Shown here piece after piece: positions 52,217-61,022 of a DNA stretch of 64,000 bases. The stretch is from ZC4RG20 sp963782445. Lineage in GTDB: Bacteria; Pseudomonadota; Gammaproteobacteria; Steroidobacterales; Rariloculaceae. The notes under the pieces are model-generated. The model did not search any database. It was not told where the DNA came from and worked only from the letters and a program-made list of their open reading frames with translations. The stretch spans positions 2,666,001 through 2,730,000 of the forward strand of contig CAWAJM010000001.1 in the NCBI GenBank assembly GCA_963782445.1, read 5' to 3'. The translations under genes and the position numbers were made by a program. How positions within the stretch are numbered: position 1 is the stretch's first letter; each line of letters begins with the position of its first letter.

Positions 52217-53941
52217 ATGCTTAGGCGTAACTATGCCGTCGCCGCGGCGCTCACGAGCGCATTGGCCGTCTCCGCCGCTCAGGCGACCGTCGTGTACGAT
52301 GCCGGCTCGCTCGGGTTCACGAGCTCGGGCCAGAGTATGTGGGGCAGCGGGGACGCATTTCGGAAATCGGACTCGGTGTTCGTCGGCACCCAGTGGTCGA
52401 ACAAGACCGCGACGATCGGCGGGATTGCCGGCAGCGCCAATGCGGTCGTGGTCCCGGGAACGGACCCCGTCTATACATCCGTTTACGAGCCGAAAATCTG
52501 GATCCCGACGCCGAGCTGGGCCCATCCCTTGGCCGGCCATTATGCCGGCTGCGGCTGCACCAAGAACGTCCAGATCATACCGGGCCTCCCCGAGATCACC
52601 GCGGACACGCGCACGGGCGCCGAGATCAATGTGCATACGTCCGGACGCGCGGGCCTCGAGTTCGGCTATTCCATCGATAGCGGCTCCGTCGACACCGCGG
52701 CCGACTTTCAGGCAACGGCCGCCTTGCCGGATGCCGTCAACGCATCGCAATTCTTCTCCATCGGCACGAGCAGCGTCTTCGCCAACGGTACGATCAAAAC
52801 GCAGTCTCCCAATGCCGAAGCGCACATCAGCGCGATCATGGACCTCTCGGGCTCCGTGGACGCCGAAGCCTGCGCACTGACCTTCGGCTGTGCGTCGTCG
52901 GGCTCAGCGGCATTGCCGACCGTGCACCTGGATCAGAAGATTCTTTCCATCGATCCCGGCAGCCTCAAGGTCCTCGACGGTGTGTTACCGGACGGGAAGG
53001 CGCTCGCCGAGGTGCCGATCGCCAATCAGAGCCTCACGCTCGAGGGCGGCGTCAGCGCAACGCCGCCCGCGGTCGGTTTCAAGCTGACGGACTCGTACGG
53101 CACATCGCTCGTGAATACCTTGCCTTCCCCGGCGGTGACGGCCGACTTGGCCGAAGTCGACCTCAATGCGCCCAACATCAGCACGAGCGGCACGGGCTCC
53201 GGCACCAATGTCACTTCTTCGGGGCGCGACGACCTGCTGTCGGCGCAACTCGACGTAGACGGGGCCGCGACGATCTTCGCCGGCCTGCCTCCGACGGGAC
53301 TGAACTTCGACCTCATCGACGCGGGCGCCTTCAAGATGGGCGCCTCGCTGGACCTCATCAACGTCAAAGCCGGTCCGGTGCTCGGCCTCACGCAGAATTT
53401 CGAATTCACGCCGACCCTGATGGTCAACCTCGCGTTCAGCAACCCGGTCCAAGTCCAGGGGATGTCCGGCCTCCAGTCGAGCTGGACGGGGCGCTGGAGC
53501 GAATTGCCGCAGTTTGCGATCTCTCAGGCCACGACCTTCACGCCGACGTTCTGGCTCGACGCCACGCTGAAGAATACGATGGGGCTGGATCTGGGCCTCG
53601 TCGGCACGCTGGACCTGCTGAAGCTGGGCGCGACGGCGTCGATCGGAGGCGTCGATCTACTGCATTTCAATTCCGTCAGCCTCAATGAGCTGCTGGGCCT
53701 GGATGACACCTTGTTCAAGACGGACAAACTCGATTTCTCGGTGTACAACGACACATTCGGCCTCGGCGGCTTCAATACGATCGCGGGGAAAGCCTTCACG
53801 CTGAGCGTCGGCACGGGGTCCGGTGGCGGCTCGACCAGTGTGCCCGAGCCCGCCAGCCTTTGGCTGCTGTTGACCGGACTGCTGCCGATGGTCAGACTCC
53901 GACGCATGAACGGTCGTCGCATGAAGCTCGATTGTGCCTAG
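52217..53941 (+). CDS. PEP-CTERM sorting-domain protein
   Basis: A 574-residue exported surface protein. It begins with a signal peptide (NYAVAAALTSALAVSAAQA) and ends with the PEP-CTERM tail: VPEPASLWLLLTGLL, a hydrophobic helix, and a basic end (RLRRMNGRRMK). That tail directs processing by an exosortase (EpsH/Xrt), usually linked to exopolysaccharide export. The central part is a beta-rich, low-cysteine repeat-like region (SLTLEGGVSATPPAVGFKL, LDLGLVGTLDLLKLGA) with no named domain. A sigma-54-like promoter lies 43 bases upstream. The next gene overlaps its end by 8 bases. No exosortase gene is in the window, so it must be encoded elsewhere if this protein is processed. Confidence 0.9.
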   Translation: MLRRNYAVAAALTSALAVSAAQATVVYDAGSLGFTSSGQSMWGSGDAFRKSDSVFVGTQWSNKTATIGGIAGSANAVVVPGTDPVYTSVYEPKIWIPTPSWAHPLAGHYAGCGCTKNVQIIPGLPEITADTRTGAEINVHTSGRAGLEFGYSIDSGSVDTAADFQATAALPDAVNASQFFSIGTSSVFANGTIKTQSPNAEAHISAIMDLSGSVDAEACALTFGCASSGSAALPTVHLDQKILSIDPGSLKVLDGVLPDGKALAEVPIANQSLTLEGGVSATPPAVGFKLTDSYGTSLVNTLPSPAVTADLAEVDLNAPNISTSGTGSGTNVTSSGRDDLLSAQLDVDGAATIFAGLPPTGLNFDLIDAGAFKMGASLDLINVKAGPVLGLTQNFEFTPTLMVNLAFSNPVQVQGMSGLQSSWTGRWSELPQFAISQATTFTPTFWLDATLKNTMGLDLGLVGTLDLLKLGATASIGGVDLLHFNSVSLNELLGLDDTLFKTDKLDFSVYNDTFGLGGFNTIAGKAFTLSVGTGSGGGSTSVPEPASLWLLLTGLLPMVRLRRMNGRRMKLDCA

Positions 53942-54545
53942 GGGCCGAACCTGCGTCGGATTGGTCCTCGGGATTCTCGCGGCCGGAGCGCTCTCATTGC
54001 CGGCGCCGAGCCGGTCGGCCGATAGCAAGGGGCAGTACGCCGTTCGCGGCGCGGGGCTCATCAGCTGCGCGCTCTTGGTCGAGGCGCGCAAGGCTAAGAG
54101 CGATGCCTATCTCGTGACGGCTGCGTGGGTCGACGGCTATGTCACCGGCATCAATCAGTACGCGCCGGACACGTACGACGAGCTCTCGTTCGAAAGCACC
54201 GAACTGATCATGGCGATACTCGACGAGCACTGCAAAAAGCATCCGGCGGACCCGGTCTTCGGCGTCATCAACAGCCTGTTCAAGCAGGTGCGGGACGATC
54301 GCTTGAAGGCAAAGTCCGAGAAAGTGAACGTCACCGCCGGTCCGCGCAGCGCTCGGCACTACGTGGAAGTGATCCGCCGCGTCCAGGCAAAGCTCCATGG
54401 CCGCGGCTTCTATAACGGGCCGGTCAACGGCGAATTCACGCCGCAGACCGTCGCTGCGATCAAGAAGTTTCAGAAGTCGATCGACTTCGAACCAACGGGT
54501 TTTCCGGACCAGACCACCTTGTGGCGTCTGCTGCGCACGGAATAG
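53934..54545 (+). CDS. Secreted Rap1a-like protein with peptidoglycan-binding domain
   Basis: A 203-residue exported protein. A hydrophobic leader (VGLVLGILAAGALSLPA) is followed by an alpha-helical domain with a cysteine pair (ISCALLVEARKA and LDEHCKKHP), resembling the Rap1a/Tai-type immunity fold. A C-terminal peptidoglycan-binding domain then reads RRVQAKLHGRGFYNGPVNGE and TPQTVAAIKKFQKSIDFEP. The combination suggests attachment to the cell wall. The GTG start at 53934 overlaps the PEP-CTERM gene by 8 bases, so the two are translationally coupled. It may assist the PEP-CTERM protein at the wall; Rap1a similarity is weak and may only reflect a common helical fold. Confidence 0.72.
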   Translation: MPRGRTCVGLVLGILAAGALSLPAPSRSADSKGQYAVRGAGLISCALLVEARKAKSDAYLVTAAWVDGYVTGINQYAPDTYDELSFESTELIMAILDEHCKKHPADPVFGVINSLFKQVRDDRLKAKSEKVNVTAGPRSARHYVEVIRRVQAKLHGRGFYNGPVNGEFTPQTVAAIKKFQKSIDFEPTGFPDQTTLWRLLRTE

Positions 54546-54713
54546 GCCGGCCGGCCTCTCAAGCCTCACGCCCGCCCTCTCAGCCGCCTGCGATAGATTC
54601 GGCATCGAATTCGGGCGCGGGGCGGCCCGGTGAGCGCATCGCCCCGCCGGGCTCCTAGCGGACGCCGAAGGCGTGCTATCGTCTCCGCACGCATCCGGCT
54701 GGGGAACACCGTC

Positions 54714-56081
54714 ATGAGCGAGTCAAAGGGGCGGAAAACTACGGGCGACGGCGCCCGCGAAGGCGGCGACGGCCTCTCGCGCCGCTCCATCCTCCAGGTC
54801 GGGGCTCTGGCCACCGCGGGCCTCGCGGCCGGGCGCAGCGCCGCGCAGACGGTGCAGACGGCCCAAGCTCCCGGGATCGGGACGGGAACGATGGCGGGCC
54901 GGTCGTTCCGGGCCTTCGTGCGCCACGGCACGAGCGCCTCGATCGAAACGCTCCGCCTGCGCGAAATCCAGCCGCGCCAAGTGCTCGTTCGGACCACGGC
55001 CTCCTGCGGCTGCTACACGATCACACGTTCGGTATTGGGCCAAAACGATTTGCCCACGCCGCAGATACCGAACCACTCCGGAATGGGCGTCGTCGAAGCC
55101 GTCGGCGCCGCGGTCCACCGCGTCCGCGTCGGCGACCGCGTCATCGTCTCAGGCTCGCCCGAATGCGGGCACTGCTATCAATGCCTGCACGGCCACCCCG
55201 AAGCCTGCAATTACCTCAACTCGGCGCCGTTCATTGCGCCCATCGCGGAGATGGCGGACGGCACGGGCGTCATCGAGCAGGCGGCGATCGGCGGGCTCAG
55301 CGAGCTCATGGTCGCACAGGAGGAGTACTGCATCCCGGTCTTCACCGATTTGCCGGACGCCGAGCTCGCGCTCCTCGGCGACACGCTCGCGGCGGGCCTC
55401 GCCTCGACCATGACCTACGCCCCCGTCGAGCCCGGCTCCGATGTGGTCGTCTTCGGCGCCGGCCCCGTCGGGCTTGCCGCCGTGCAGGGCGCGCGCGCCT
55501 TCTCGGCCGGGCAGATCATCGTCGTCGAGCCCGTCGCCTATCGCCGCGAAACGGCCCTTCGACTCGGCGCGACGGCCGTGTTCGATCCCAACGTCGAGAC
55601 GGACACGCTCGTCGAGCGCATCGCCGCGCTCTGCGACGGGCCGACGGACAGGCTCGACGCGGGCGGCCGCGGCAGCGGCGTGTTCCGTTATGCCGGTGCC
55701 GACTTCGTCATCGAGGCGTCCGGCTTCGATGCGTTTCCGCCCGCCGTCGAGACCGGGCCCGACCCTTCGGGCCTACTGGCCTTGCGGCAGGCCTGGGACG
55801 TGACGCGCGGCGGCGGCCACCTGACGACGCTCGCCGTTCAGCGCGGCGAGATCTCGTTTCCGGCCGCCCGATTCTGTCTCTCGACACGTTCGATCCACGG
55901 GGGTCAGATGGGCGGCATGCACGTCATGCGGGACACGCCGCGCATGGTCAAGATGATCGAGCGCGGCTCGGTCGACGCCAAAGCAATGATTGCCGCGACC
56001 TATCCGCTCGAAGGCGTCGTCGACGGGTTCCGCCGCGTCGCCGACCGCACGGCGCTCGGCGTCGTGTTCGTATTTTCGTAA
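54714..56081 (+). CDS. Tat-exported medium-chain (zinc-type) alcohol dehydrogenase homologue
   Basis: About 455 residues, well above the usual 340-380 because of a twin-arginine leader (SRRSILQVGALATAGLAAG). The MDR core is clear: the structural-zinc cysteines appear in SPECGHCYQCLHGHPEAC, and the cofactor domain has VVVFGAGPVGLAAVQGARAF with a following VVEPVAYRRETA. At the catalytic zinc, cysteine in TASCGCY is present, but the canonical GHE is NHS (PQIPNHSGMG), so the usual glutamate is missing. The C-terminal part (GGQMGGMHVMRDTPRMV) is normal. Export of an MDR enzyme that needs NAD(P) is unusual. ATG 54714 is chosen with GGGGAA upstream. Confidence 0.85.
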   Translation: MSESKGRKTTGDGAREGGDGLSRRSILQVGALATAGLAAGRSAAQTVQTAQAPGIGTGTMAGRSFRAFVRHGTSASIETLRLREIQPRQVLVRTTASCGCYTITRSVLGQNDLPTPQIPNHSGMGVVEAVGAAVHRVRVGDRVIVSGSPECGHCYQCLHGHPEACNYLNSAPFIAPIAEMADGTGVIEQAAIGGLSELMVAQEEYCIPVFTDLPDAELALLGDTLAAGLASTMTYAPVEPGSDVVVFGAGPVGLAAVQGARAFSAGQIIVVEPVAYRRETALRLGATAVFDPNVETDTLVERIAALCDGPTDRLDAGGRGSGVFRYAGADFVIEASGFDAFPPAVETGPDPSGLLALRQAWDVTRGGGHLTTLAVQRGEISFPAARFCLSTRSIHGGQMGGMHVMRDTPRMVKMIERGSVDAKAMIAATYPLEGVVDGFRRVADRTALGVVFVFS

Positions 56082-56140
56082 GCTTCGGGGGCCGGCGCCG
56101 GTTCTTTTGAGAGCAAGTCACAACTTCCAAGGGGGTCACT

Positions 56141-57247
56141 ATGCAATGCCTCGACGACGCCGGTGCGCCGGCTGCCGATCTAATGGACGCGGGGAAGCCA
56201 CACCGCGGCAGCCCGCGCCCGAATCTCCTGCTGGCCTGCCTCGCCGCTGCGCTGGGCCTGCCGCTGGCCGTGCCGCGGCCGGCACACGCGCAGGACAACG
56301 CCGGCGGCGCTTCATTCGCTGTCTGCTCCTCCGTTTCGGGGGCGTCTTGTCTGGCGGAACCCGCCGCCGATACGCCCGTCGCCTCGCAGTTCCGCGCCTC
56401 GTACGACGCCTACATGGCCATGAAGCGCAAGGCGAACGGCGGCACCCATTACACGCGCGCAGACTACGCGAAGATGCCCGACTGGTCCGGCGTGTGGACG
56501 CGCGCCGGCGGCGGACTCAAATTCGATCCGTCCCAGCCCGGTAGGCTGTCCGAGGGTCATACGACGGCCAAGCTCACGCCGAAATACGAAGCCGCCTATC
56601 GGCAAAAGCTGCGCGACGTGGCGAACGGCAACGAGTGGGATCAGCTCAGCGACTGTCTCCCGGCCGGTTACCCTCGCTGGCTGACCGAGCCCTTCCTGCG
56701 CGAGTTCATCGTCACGCCCCAGGAGACTTGGTTAGTCAACGAACAGCAGAGCGAAGTGCGCCGCATCTATACGGACGGCCGCGGCCACATGCCGCAGGAC
56801 GAAGCCAAGCCCCTGTGGACCGGCGATTCGATCGGCTTCTGGGACGGCGATACGCTCGTCGTGCATACGATCAGCGTCACCCACGGCCAGTACCAGCGGC
56901 AGAACCCGGATTACAGCGAGTCGACGAGCACGCTCGAGCGCATGCGTATGGTCGGGCCAAACCTCATCGAGGACGACGTGACGGTCTGGGATCCGAAGGG
57001 GCTCTCGGCGCCGTGGCACGTCGTGGACCATTACGGCCGCGTCACGACGCCGCACGCGCGTATCGACATGTGGTCCTGCGAAGCGAACAACAACGTCGTC
57101 CGCACGGCCGACGGGTCGACGCAGTTCATCCTGCCCGGAGAGACTGTCACCGTGAAGCGTGCCTACCGCGAACCGGACGCGTTCTATCTGACCGAGGCGC
57201 AGAAGAAGCTGTTCGAGGACGAGATCGGCGGGGCGAGCGGCCAATAG
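56141..57247 (+). CDS. Secreted protein of unknown function
   Basis: A 368-residue exported protein. The leader NLLLACLAAALGLPLAVPRP with AHAQ reads as a signal peptide behind a polar start of about 25 residues. The mature part has DYAKMPDWSGVWTRAGG, DEAKPLWTGDSIGFWDGDTL, VVHTISVTHGQYQ and YGRVTTPHARIDMWSCE, a beta-rich pattern with conserved tryptophans common in a family of secreted proteins from soil proteobacteria, but I cannot assign a function. It lies 59 bases downstream of the exported dehydrogenase on the same strand. A perfect 13-base hairpin follows its stop. Confidence 0.72.
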   Translation: MQCLDDAGAPAADLMDAGKPHRGSPRPNLLLACLAAALGLPLAVPRPAHAQDNAGGASFAVCSSVSGASCLAEPAADTPVASQFRASYDAYMAMKRKANGGTHYTRADYAKMPDWSGVWTRAGGGLKFDPSQPGRLSEGHTTAKLTPKYEAAYRQKLRDVANGNEWDQLSDCLPAGYPRWLTEPFLREFIVTPQETWLVNEQQSEVRRIYTDGRGHMPQDEAKPLWTGDSIGFWDGDTLVVHTISVTHGQYQRQNPDYSESTSTLERMRMVGPNLIEDDVTVWDPKGLSAPWHVVDHYGRVTTPHARIDMWSCEANNNVVRTADGSTQFILPGETVTVKRAYREPDAFYLTEAQKKLFEDEIGGASGQ

Positions 57248-57252
57248 CCGAT

Positions 57253-57287
57253 GGGAGCCATCCGGGCTCCGCGTCCGGATGGCTCCC
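57253..57287. terminator. Perfect 13-bp hairpin after the secreted-protein gene
   Basis: GGGAGCCATCCGG (57253-57265) and CCGGATGGCTCCC (57275-57287) are exact reverse complements with a 9-base loop. It begins 5 bases beyond the stop of the secreted-protein gene and lies between it and the convergent DUF4282 gene. The T run is missing, so factor-independent termination is not certain. Confidence 0.5.
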
Positions 57288-57328
57288 GCGAGGGCCCAAA
57301 TTTCGCGCGCAAGGCGCGAAGGCGGCCT

Positions 57329-57607
57329 TTATGCCGCGGCCTCCTGCGAGCCCGCCGCGGAGGGCTCGCTGCTTCTGCGGATGGCCTGCAGGGCGTCGTT
57401 GATCTTGAACGCGACGATCATGAGCTCGCAGCCGATGCGCGTGAAGATGACGCCGAGCACGAGACCGAAAAGTCCGGCGACGAATGAAACCGTGAACATC
57501 GTAATGAAGCTGCCGATGATCACGCCGGCAAGCATGAGCCAGTACAGGAACGTGATGAGCTTGGGCGTAAGCATGCTCTCGAAGAATAAGACGTTCTTGA
57601 ATTCCAT
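57329..57607 (-). CDS. DUF4282 small membrane protein
   Basis: A 92-residue protein with two transmembrane helices, LITFLYWLMLAGVIIGSF and VAGLFGLVLGVIFTRIG. The order YWLMLAG, GLVLGVIFTRIGCEL, then MIVAFKINDALQAI matches the DUF4282 family of small inner-membrane proteins of unknown role. The tail is charged and polar (RRSSEPSAAGSQE). It is convergent with the secreted-protein gene and stands alone on the minus strand. Confidence 0.8.
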   Translation of the reverse strand: MEFKNVLFFESMLTPKLITFLYWLMLAGVIIGSFITMFTVSFVAGLFGLVLGVIFTRIGCELMIVAFKINDALQAIRRSSEPSAAGSQEAAA

Positions 57608-57887
57608 CGCATCACCTCTTGATCGTTAATTATTGGGACGCGGCCGGCACCAAGGCCCCGAGCGAGCGTGCTGGCCGGCGCCCCCTCGCCGGCGGCCTCG
57701 AGGCCTCGCCGCCCTTAAGGTGCTACGGCTTCGTCGGCGGCGTCAAGGGCGCGCCGATCGCCCGCCTGCGCGCCATAGGCGCCCAATAAATGAACCTGCT
57801 AACTAATAGGCTTTTGTGAGCGACGTCGGGGACGCTTGCTCTCGCCCTCGCTATCTTCTCCCTGTCACTACGTTCCCCAAGGTGATC

Positions 57888-58289
57888 GTGAGCTCACTGA
57901 CGGCACGTCTCGCTCGGCTGCTCCTCGAGCGCGCCGAGACCCAGGACGCCCCCTCGAGCCGCCGGTACCGGGCCGTGGAAATCACGCCGGGCCGCCAGGC
58001 TTGCGCGGCGGCCGCAAGCCACGCGGGCCGCCGCTTTCTATGCGCCGAAGCACCGCTGCTGCCGCTGTCCGAGTGCGATCGGCCGGACGGCTGCCAGTGC
58101 CTGTATCGGCACTTCCTGGACCGCAGGCAGAGCGAGCGGCGCCAGGAGCCCGATTTTCTGGCCAGGCCGCGCAACGGCAGCGAGCAGCGAGCCCGCAGCG
58201 GCCGGCGCGCCGAAGACAAGGCGGACGATCCGCTCGAAGACACGTACTTCGGCTACATGTCACAGAAGCGGCGGAACGAGCAGGGCTGA
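57888..58289 (+). CDS. Small arginine-rich protein of unknown function
   Basis: About 133 residues. The N-terminus has a short helical part (SLTARLARLLLERAE), then YRAVEITPGRQACAAAASHA, and a cysteine-containing stretch (LSECDRPDGCQCLYRHFLDR) that resembles a small metal- or RNA-binding motif (C-x5-C-x-C) followed by RRQSERRQEP. The tail is highly charged. I do not recognise a named family. GTG 57888 is preferred because AAGGTGATC precedes it; the frame extends to a GTG at 57816. It is convergent with the hydroxy-acid oxidase gene 24 bases away. Confidence 0.6.
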   Translation: MSSLTARLARLLLERAETQDAPSSRRYRAVEITPGRQACAAAASHAGRRFLCAEAPLLPLSECDRPDGCQCLYRHFLDRRQSERRQEPDFLARPRNGSEQRARSGRRAEDKADDPLEDTYFGYMSQKRRNEQG

Positions 58290-58312
58290 ACCGGCGCCAG
58301 GAGTCTGTCCGC

Positions 58313-59530
58313 TCACGCCTTGAGCGATGCGCGCGTGATGCTGGCAAGGTCGCGCGTGCCCATCTGGGTCATGACGATCTGCAGCTCGCGCTGCAGGATC
58401 TCGACCACACGGGCGACGCCGGACTCACCGAACGCGCCGAGCCCCCATAGATACGGCCGCCCGATACACACGGCGTCGGCGCCCAGCGCGAGCGCCTTGA
58501 AAATGTCCGTGCCGCGGCGAAAGCCGCTGTCCACGAGCACGGGCACCCGGCCGTCGGCAACGCTCACCACGTCCTGGAGCGACTCCACGCTCGGCATGCC
58601 CGTCACGTCGGCGCGGCCGCCGTGATTCGAGACCCAGATGCCGTCGACGCCGTGATCGAGGCAGCGCGCGGCATCGTCGCCCGTCACGATGCCTTTGATG
58701 AGAAGCTTCATCGACGTGGCGTTGCGTAACTTGTCGAGGTAATCCCAAGTCAGGCCCGCGACGCCGAAGCGCACGCCCTTCATGTCGACGCCGTCGAACA
58801 TGTGCTTGCTTTCGAATGAGAGGCCAGGTCCGGGCGTGTGGCAGGGCAGGCAGGCAGGATTGCTGTCGCGGTGCAGCCGCGCGCTGGCCACCATGTTGCG
58901 CGCGGCGATGTCGACCGTCAGCGCGAGCGCAGTGCAGCCCGCGCGCTCCGCGCGCTCGATCATGTGGTGGGTCACGTCCCAGCTCGAGGTCGGATACAGC
59001 TGAAACCAGATCGGCGCCCCACGCGCCTCGGCCACGTCTTCGACCGAATAATTCGTCACCGTCGAGAGCACCTGCAGCACGTTCCTTGCCTTCGCGGCGC
59101 GGGCCACGGCGACCTCGCCGTCCGGATGGAACGTGGCCTCGGCGCCGCAAGGCGCGAGCACGATGGGCGCATCGTAGCGCTGGCCGAAAAGCTCGACCGA
59201 CATGTCCAAGTGCGTCGTATCGACGAGCCGATGCGGCTTGAGCTCGATGTGCTCGAGACCCTCGCGGTTGATGTCGAGCATCGAGGAGTCGTCCGCGCCG
59301 TAGGCCATATAGGTGTAATGACCGATCGGCATGGTCTTCTTCACGACCGCCTCGAAATCGAAGACATCCACGGCATCGGCAGGATCGCGGACGGGCGGCT
59401 CGGCCTGAGCGCGGACGTGGGCGGGACGGAGCCCAAGAGCCCCGCCCAGGCCGAAGGCGTAGGCCAGCGGGCTACCGGCTAGAAAGCGGAGCAAACTACG
59501 ACGGGCTTCGAGCTGCGTGCGCCCTCGCAT
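58313..59530 (-). CDS. FMN-dependent alpha-hydroxy-acid oxidase (lactate dehydrogenase type)
   Basis: About 405 residues. The TIM-barrel FMN enzyme family is shown by APIVLAPCGAEATFHPDGE, FQLYPTSSWDV, ALTVDIAARNMVASARLH, LLIKGIVTGDDAARCLDHG and DGIWVSNHGGRADV, which contains the active-site histidine and arginine-rich flavin loop. The C-terminal end (GFRRGTDIFKALALGADAVC) is also standard. It would oxidise lactate or another 2-hydroxy acid with FMN. An N-terminal leader (RSLLRFLAGSPLAYAFGLGG) suggests export or membrane association. ATG 59530 lies only 5 bases from the end of a MITE-like insertion, so its original upstream ribosome site is displaced; the frame is open through the insertion to 59662. 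Confidence 0.86.
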   Translation of the reverse strand: MRGRTQLEARRSLLRFLAGSPLAYAFGLGGALGLRPAHVRAQAEPPVRDPADAVDVFDFEAVVKKTMPIGHYTYMAYGADDSSMLDINREGLEHIELKPHRLVDTTHLDMSVELFGQRYDAPIVLAPCGAEATFHPDGEVAVARAAKARNVLQVLSTVTNYSVEDVAEARGAPIWFQLYPTSSWDVTHHMIERAERAGCTALALTVDIAARNMVASARLHRDSNPACLPCHTPGPGLSFESKHMFDGVDMKGVRFGVAGLTWDYLDKLRNATSMKLLIKGIVTGDDAARCLDHGVDGIWVSNHGGRADVTGMPSVESLQDVVSVADGRVPVLVDSGFRRGTDIFKALALGADAVCIGRPYLWGLGAFGESGVARVVEILQRELQIVMTQMGTRDLASITRASLKA

Positions 59531-59535
59531 CGCGG

Positions 59536-59703
59536 CTAGTGGCCTGTAACGGCTGATTCGGTAGCGCCTGAACGCGTCTGGCGCGCCGGTGCCGCGTTGC
59601 TCGTCGTCGCCATAGTCACCACTATGCCTCCTCCTCGCGCCTTGCCCCGACGCGCCATCCATCGCTCAGCCACACTACCGAATCAGCCGTTACAGGCCAC
59701 TAG
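59536..59703. mobile_element. MITE-like element with perfect 29-bp terminal inverted repeats
   Basis: The left end (59536-59564) and right end (59675-59703) are exact 29-base reverse complements; each outermost sequence begins CTAGTGGCCTGTAACGGC, reading inwards. The 110-base interior has no coding capacity. CTAG at both outer edges is self-complementary and may be a 4-base target duplication, as used by IS5-type elements. The right CTAG contains the TAG stop of the DUF1552 gene, and the left one lies 5 bases before the ATG of the hydroxy-acid oxidase gene. Confidence 0.75.
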
Positions 59704-61022
59704 ATGGACAGGACAGCCGTGCTGTCGCCGAACCGGTCGCGCTCGATGCCGAATTTATGCAGCACGGCCAGCAGCAGGTTCGACATCGTCGTGCCCTCGG
59801 CATTGCGCAGGTGCCGCCCCGTCTCGAGCGTCCCGCCGGCACGCCCGGCCAGCACGACGGGGAGCGGCTGATGGTTGTGCTGGTTGCCGTCGCTCATGCC
59901 GCTGCCGTAGAGCACCATGGAGTGATCGAGCAGGGTCCCGTCACCGTCCGGCGAGGCCGCGAGCTTCGAGAGCAGATGACCGAACAGTCCGACGTGATAG
60001 CGGTTGAGCTTCGCGAACTTGATCTTGTTCGCTTCGATATTCGAGTGATGGGAAAGCACGTGGAACGAGCCGTTGATGCCGCTCTTCGGATACACGTCAT
60101 TGCTGAGCTCGCACGCCATGAGGAACGTCGTGACGCGCGTGATGTCCGCCTGCCAGGCCAGTACCTGAAGATCCATCATGAGCTTGATGTGCTCTTCGAT
60201 GTCGGCCGGGATGCCGGCCGGCCGCGCCGGGATCTCGAGGTTCTCCGTCGAGCGCGCCCCGGTCTTCTGGATGCGCCGCTCGATCTCCCGCACGTCGCTC
60301 AGAAAGCCGTCGAGCCGCTGCCGGTCGGACCCCGGCAGCGTGCGCTCCAGAGACTTGACCTGATCGGTCACGGCATCGAGCAGGCTTACGGCCTGCAGCC
60401 GGCGTGCGTTACGCTCGGCGGCCGTGCTGCCGTCACCGAACAGATGCTCGAACACGACCTGCGGGTTGTTCTCCATGGGCAGCGGCGAGGTCGGCGTCTG
60501 CCATGAGATCGTATTGCGGTAGGCGCAGCTCAGGTCCCCGCAGCTCAGGCTCGCCTCGTCGATCATGAGCTCCAGCGAGGGCAACGGCGTGTCCTGGCCG
60601 ATGGCCGCCGCAATGACCTGGTCGGCCGTGACGCCGAGGTGGGCCTTCGGCCCCGGCTGCGCCTTTGCGCCGCTCAAAAACACGGCCGAAGAGCGGTTGT
60701 GATGCGCGGTCGCCCCGCCCGGCCCGTAGGCCTGAGGATGACTGAGGTCACTGACGACGTTGAGCATGGCCCTATGCGGCGCGAGGGGTGCCAGGACCTC
60801 GGAGAGCTCGAAGTCGCGGCCCGCCTTGGCCGGCGTCCAGCGCGGCATGATGGAGCCGTGAGGAAAGTAGATGAAGCCGGCGCGAACCGGACGCGACGGC
60901 GCATCCTTGGCCCAGGCAGTGCCGGCCGGGATCATCGACTCGAGCAGCGGCAGGGAGAGCGCGACGCCCGCGCCTTTGAGCAGCGCGCGACGGGACAGGC
61001 GTTTTCGGGTGATGATCCGCAT
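59700..61022 (-). CDS. DUF1552 secreted protein
   Basis: About 440 residues of the DUF1552 family. A twin-arginine leader (LSRRALLKGAGVALSLPLLE) directs export. The family signatures FIYFPHGSIMPRW, SDLSHPQAY, SAVFLSGAKAQPG, LMACELSNDVYP and VLYGSGMSDGNQHNHQPLPV are all visible, and the end (FGDSTAVLSI) is complete. The biochemical role of DUF1552 is unknown; it is almost always encoded beside DUF1592-type cytochromes. Its ATG at 61022 overlaps the stop of that gene by one base (TAATG), so they are translationally coupled. Its own stop TAG is part of the CTAG at the edge of the MITE-like element, so it remained intact when the element inserted. Confidence 0.9.
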   Translation of the reverse strand: MRIITRKRLSRRALLKGAGVALSLPLLESMIPAGTAWAKDAPSRPVRAGFIYFPHGSIMPRWTPAKAGRDFELSEVLAPLAPHRAMLNVVSDLSHPQAYGPGGATAHHNRSSAVFLSGAKAQPGPKAHLGVTADQVIAAAIGQDTPLPSLELMIDEASLSCGDLSCAYRNTISWQTPTSPLPMENNPQVVFEHLFGDGSTAAERNARRLQAVSLLDAVTDQVKSLERTLPGSDRQRLDGFLSDVREIERRIQKTGARSTENLEIPARPAGIPADIEEHIKLMMDLQVLAWQADITRVTTFLMACELSNDVYPKSGINGSFHVLSHHSNIEANKIKFAKLNRYHVGLFGHLLSKLAASPDGDGTLLDHSMVLYGSGMSDGNQHNHQPLPVVLAGRAGGTLETGRHLRNAEGTTMSNLLLAVLHKFGIERDRFGDSTAVLSI

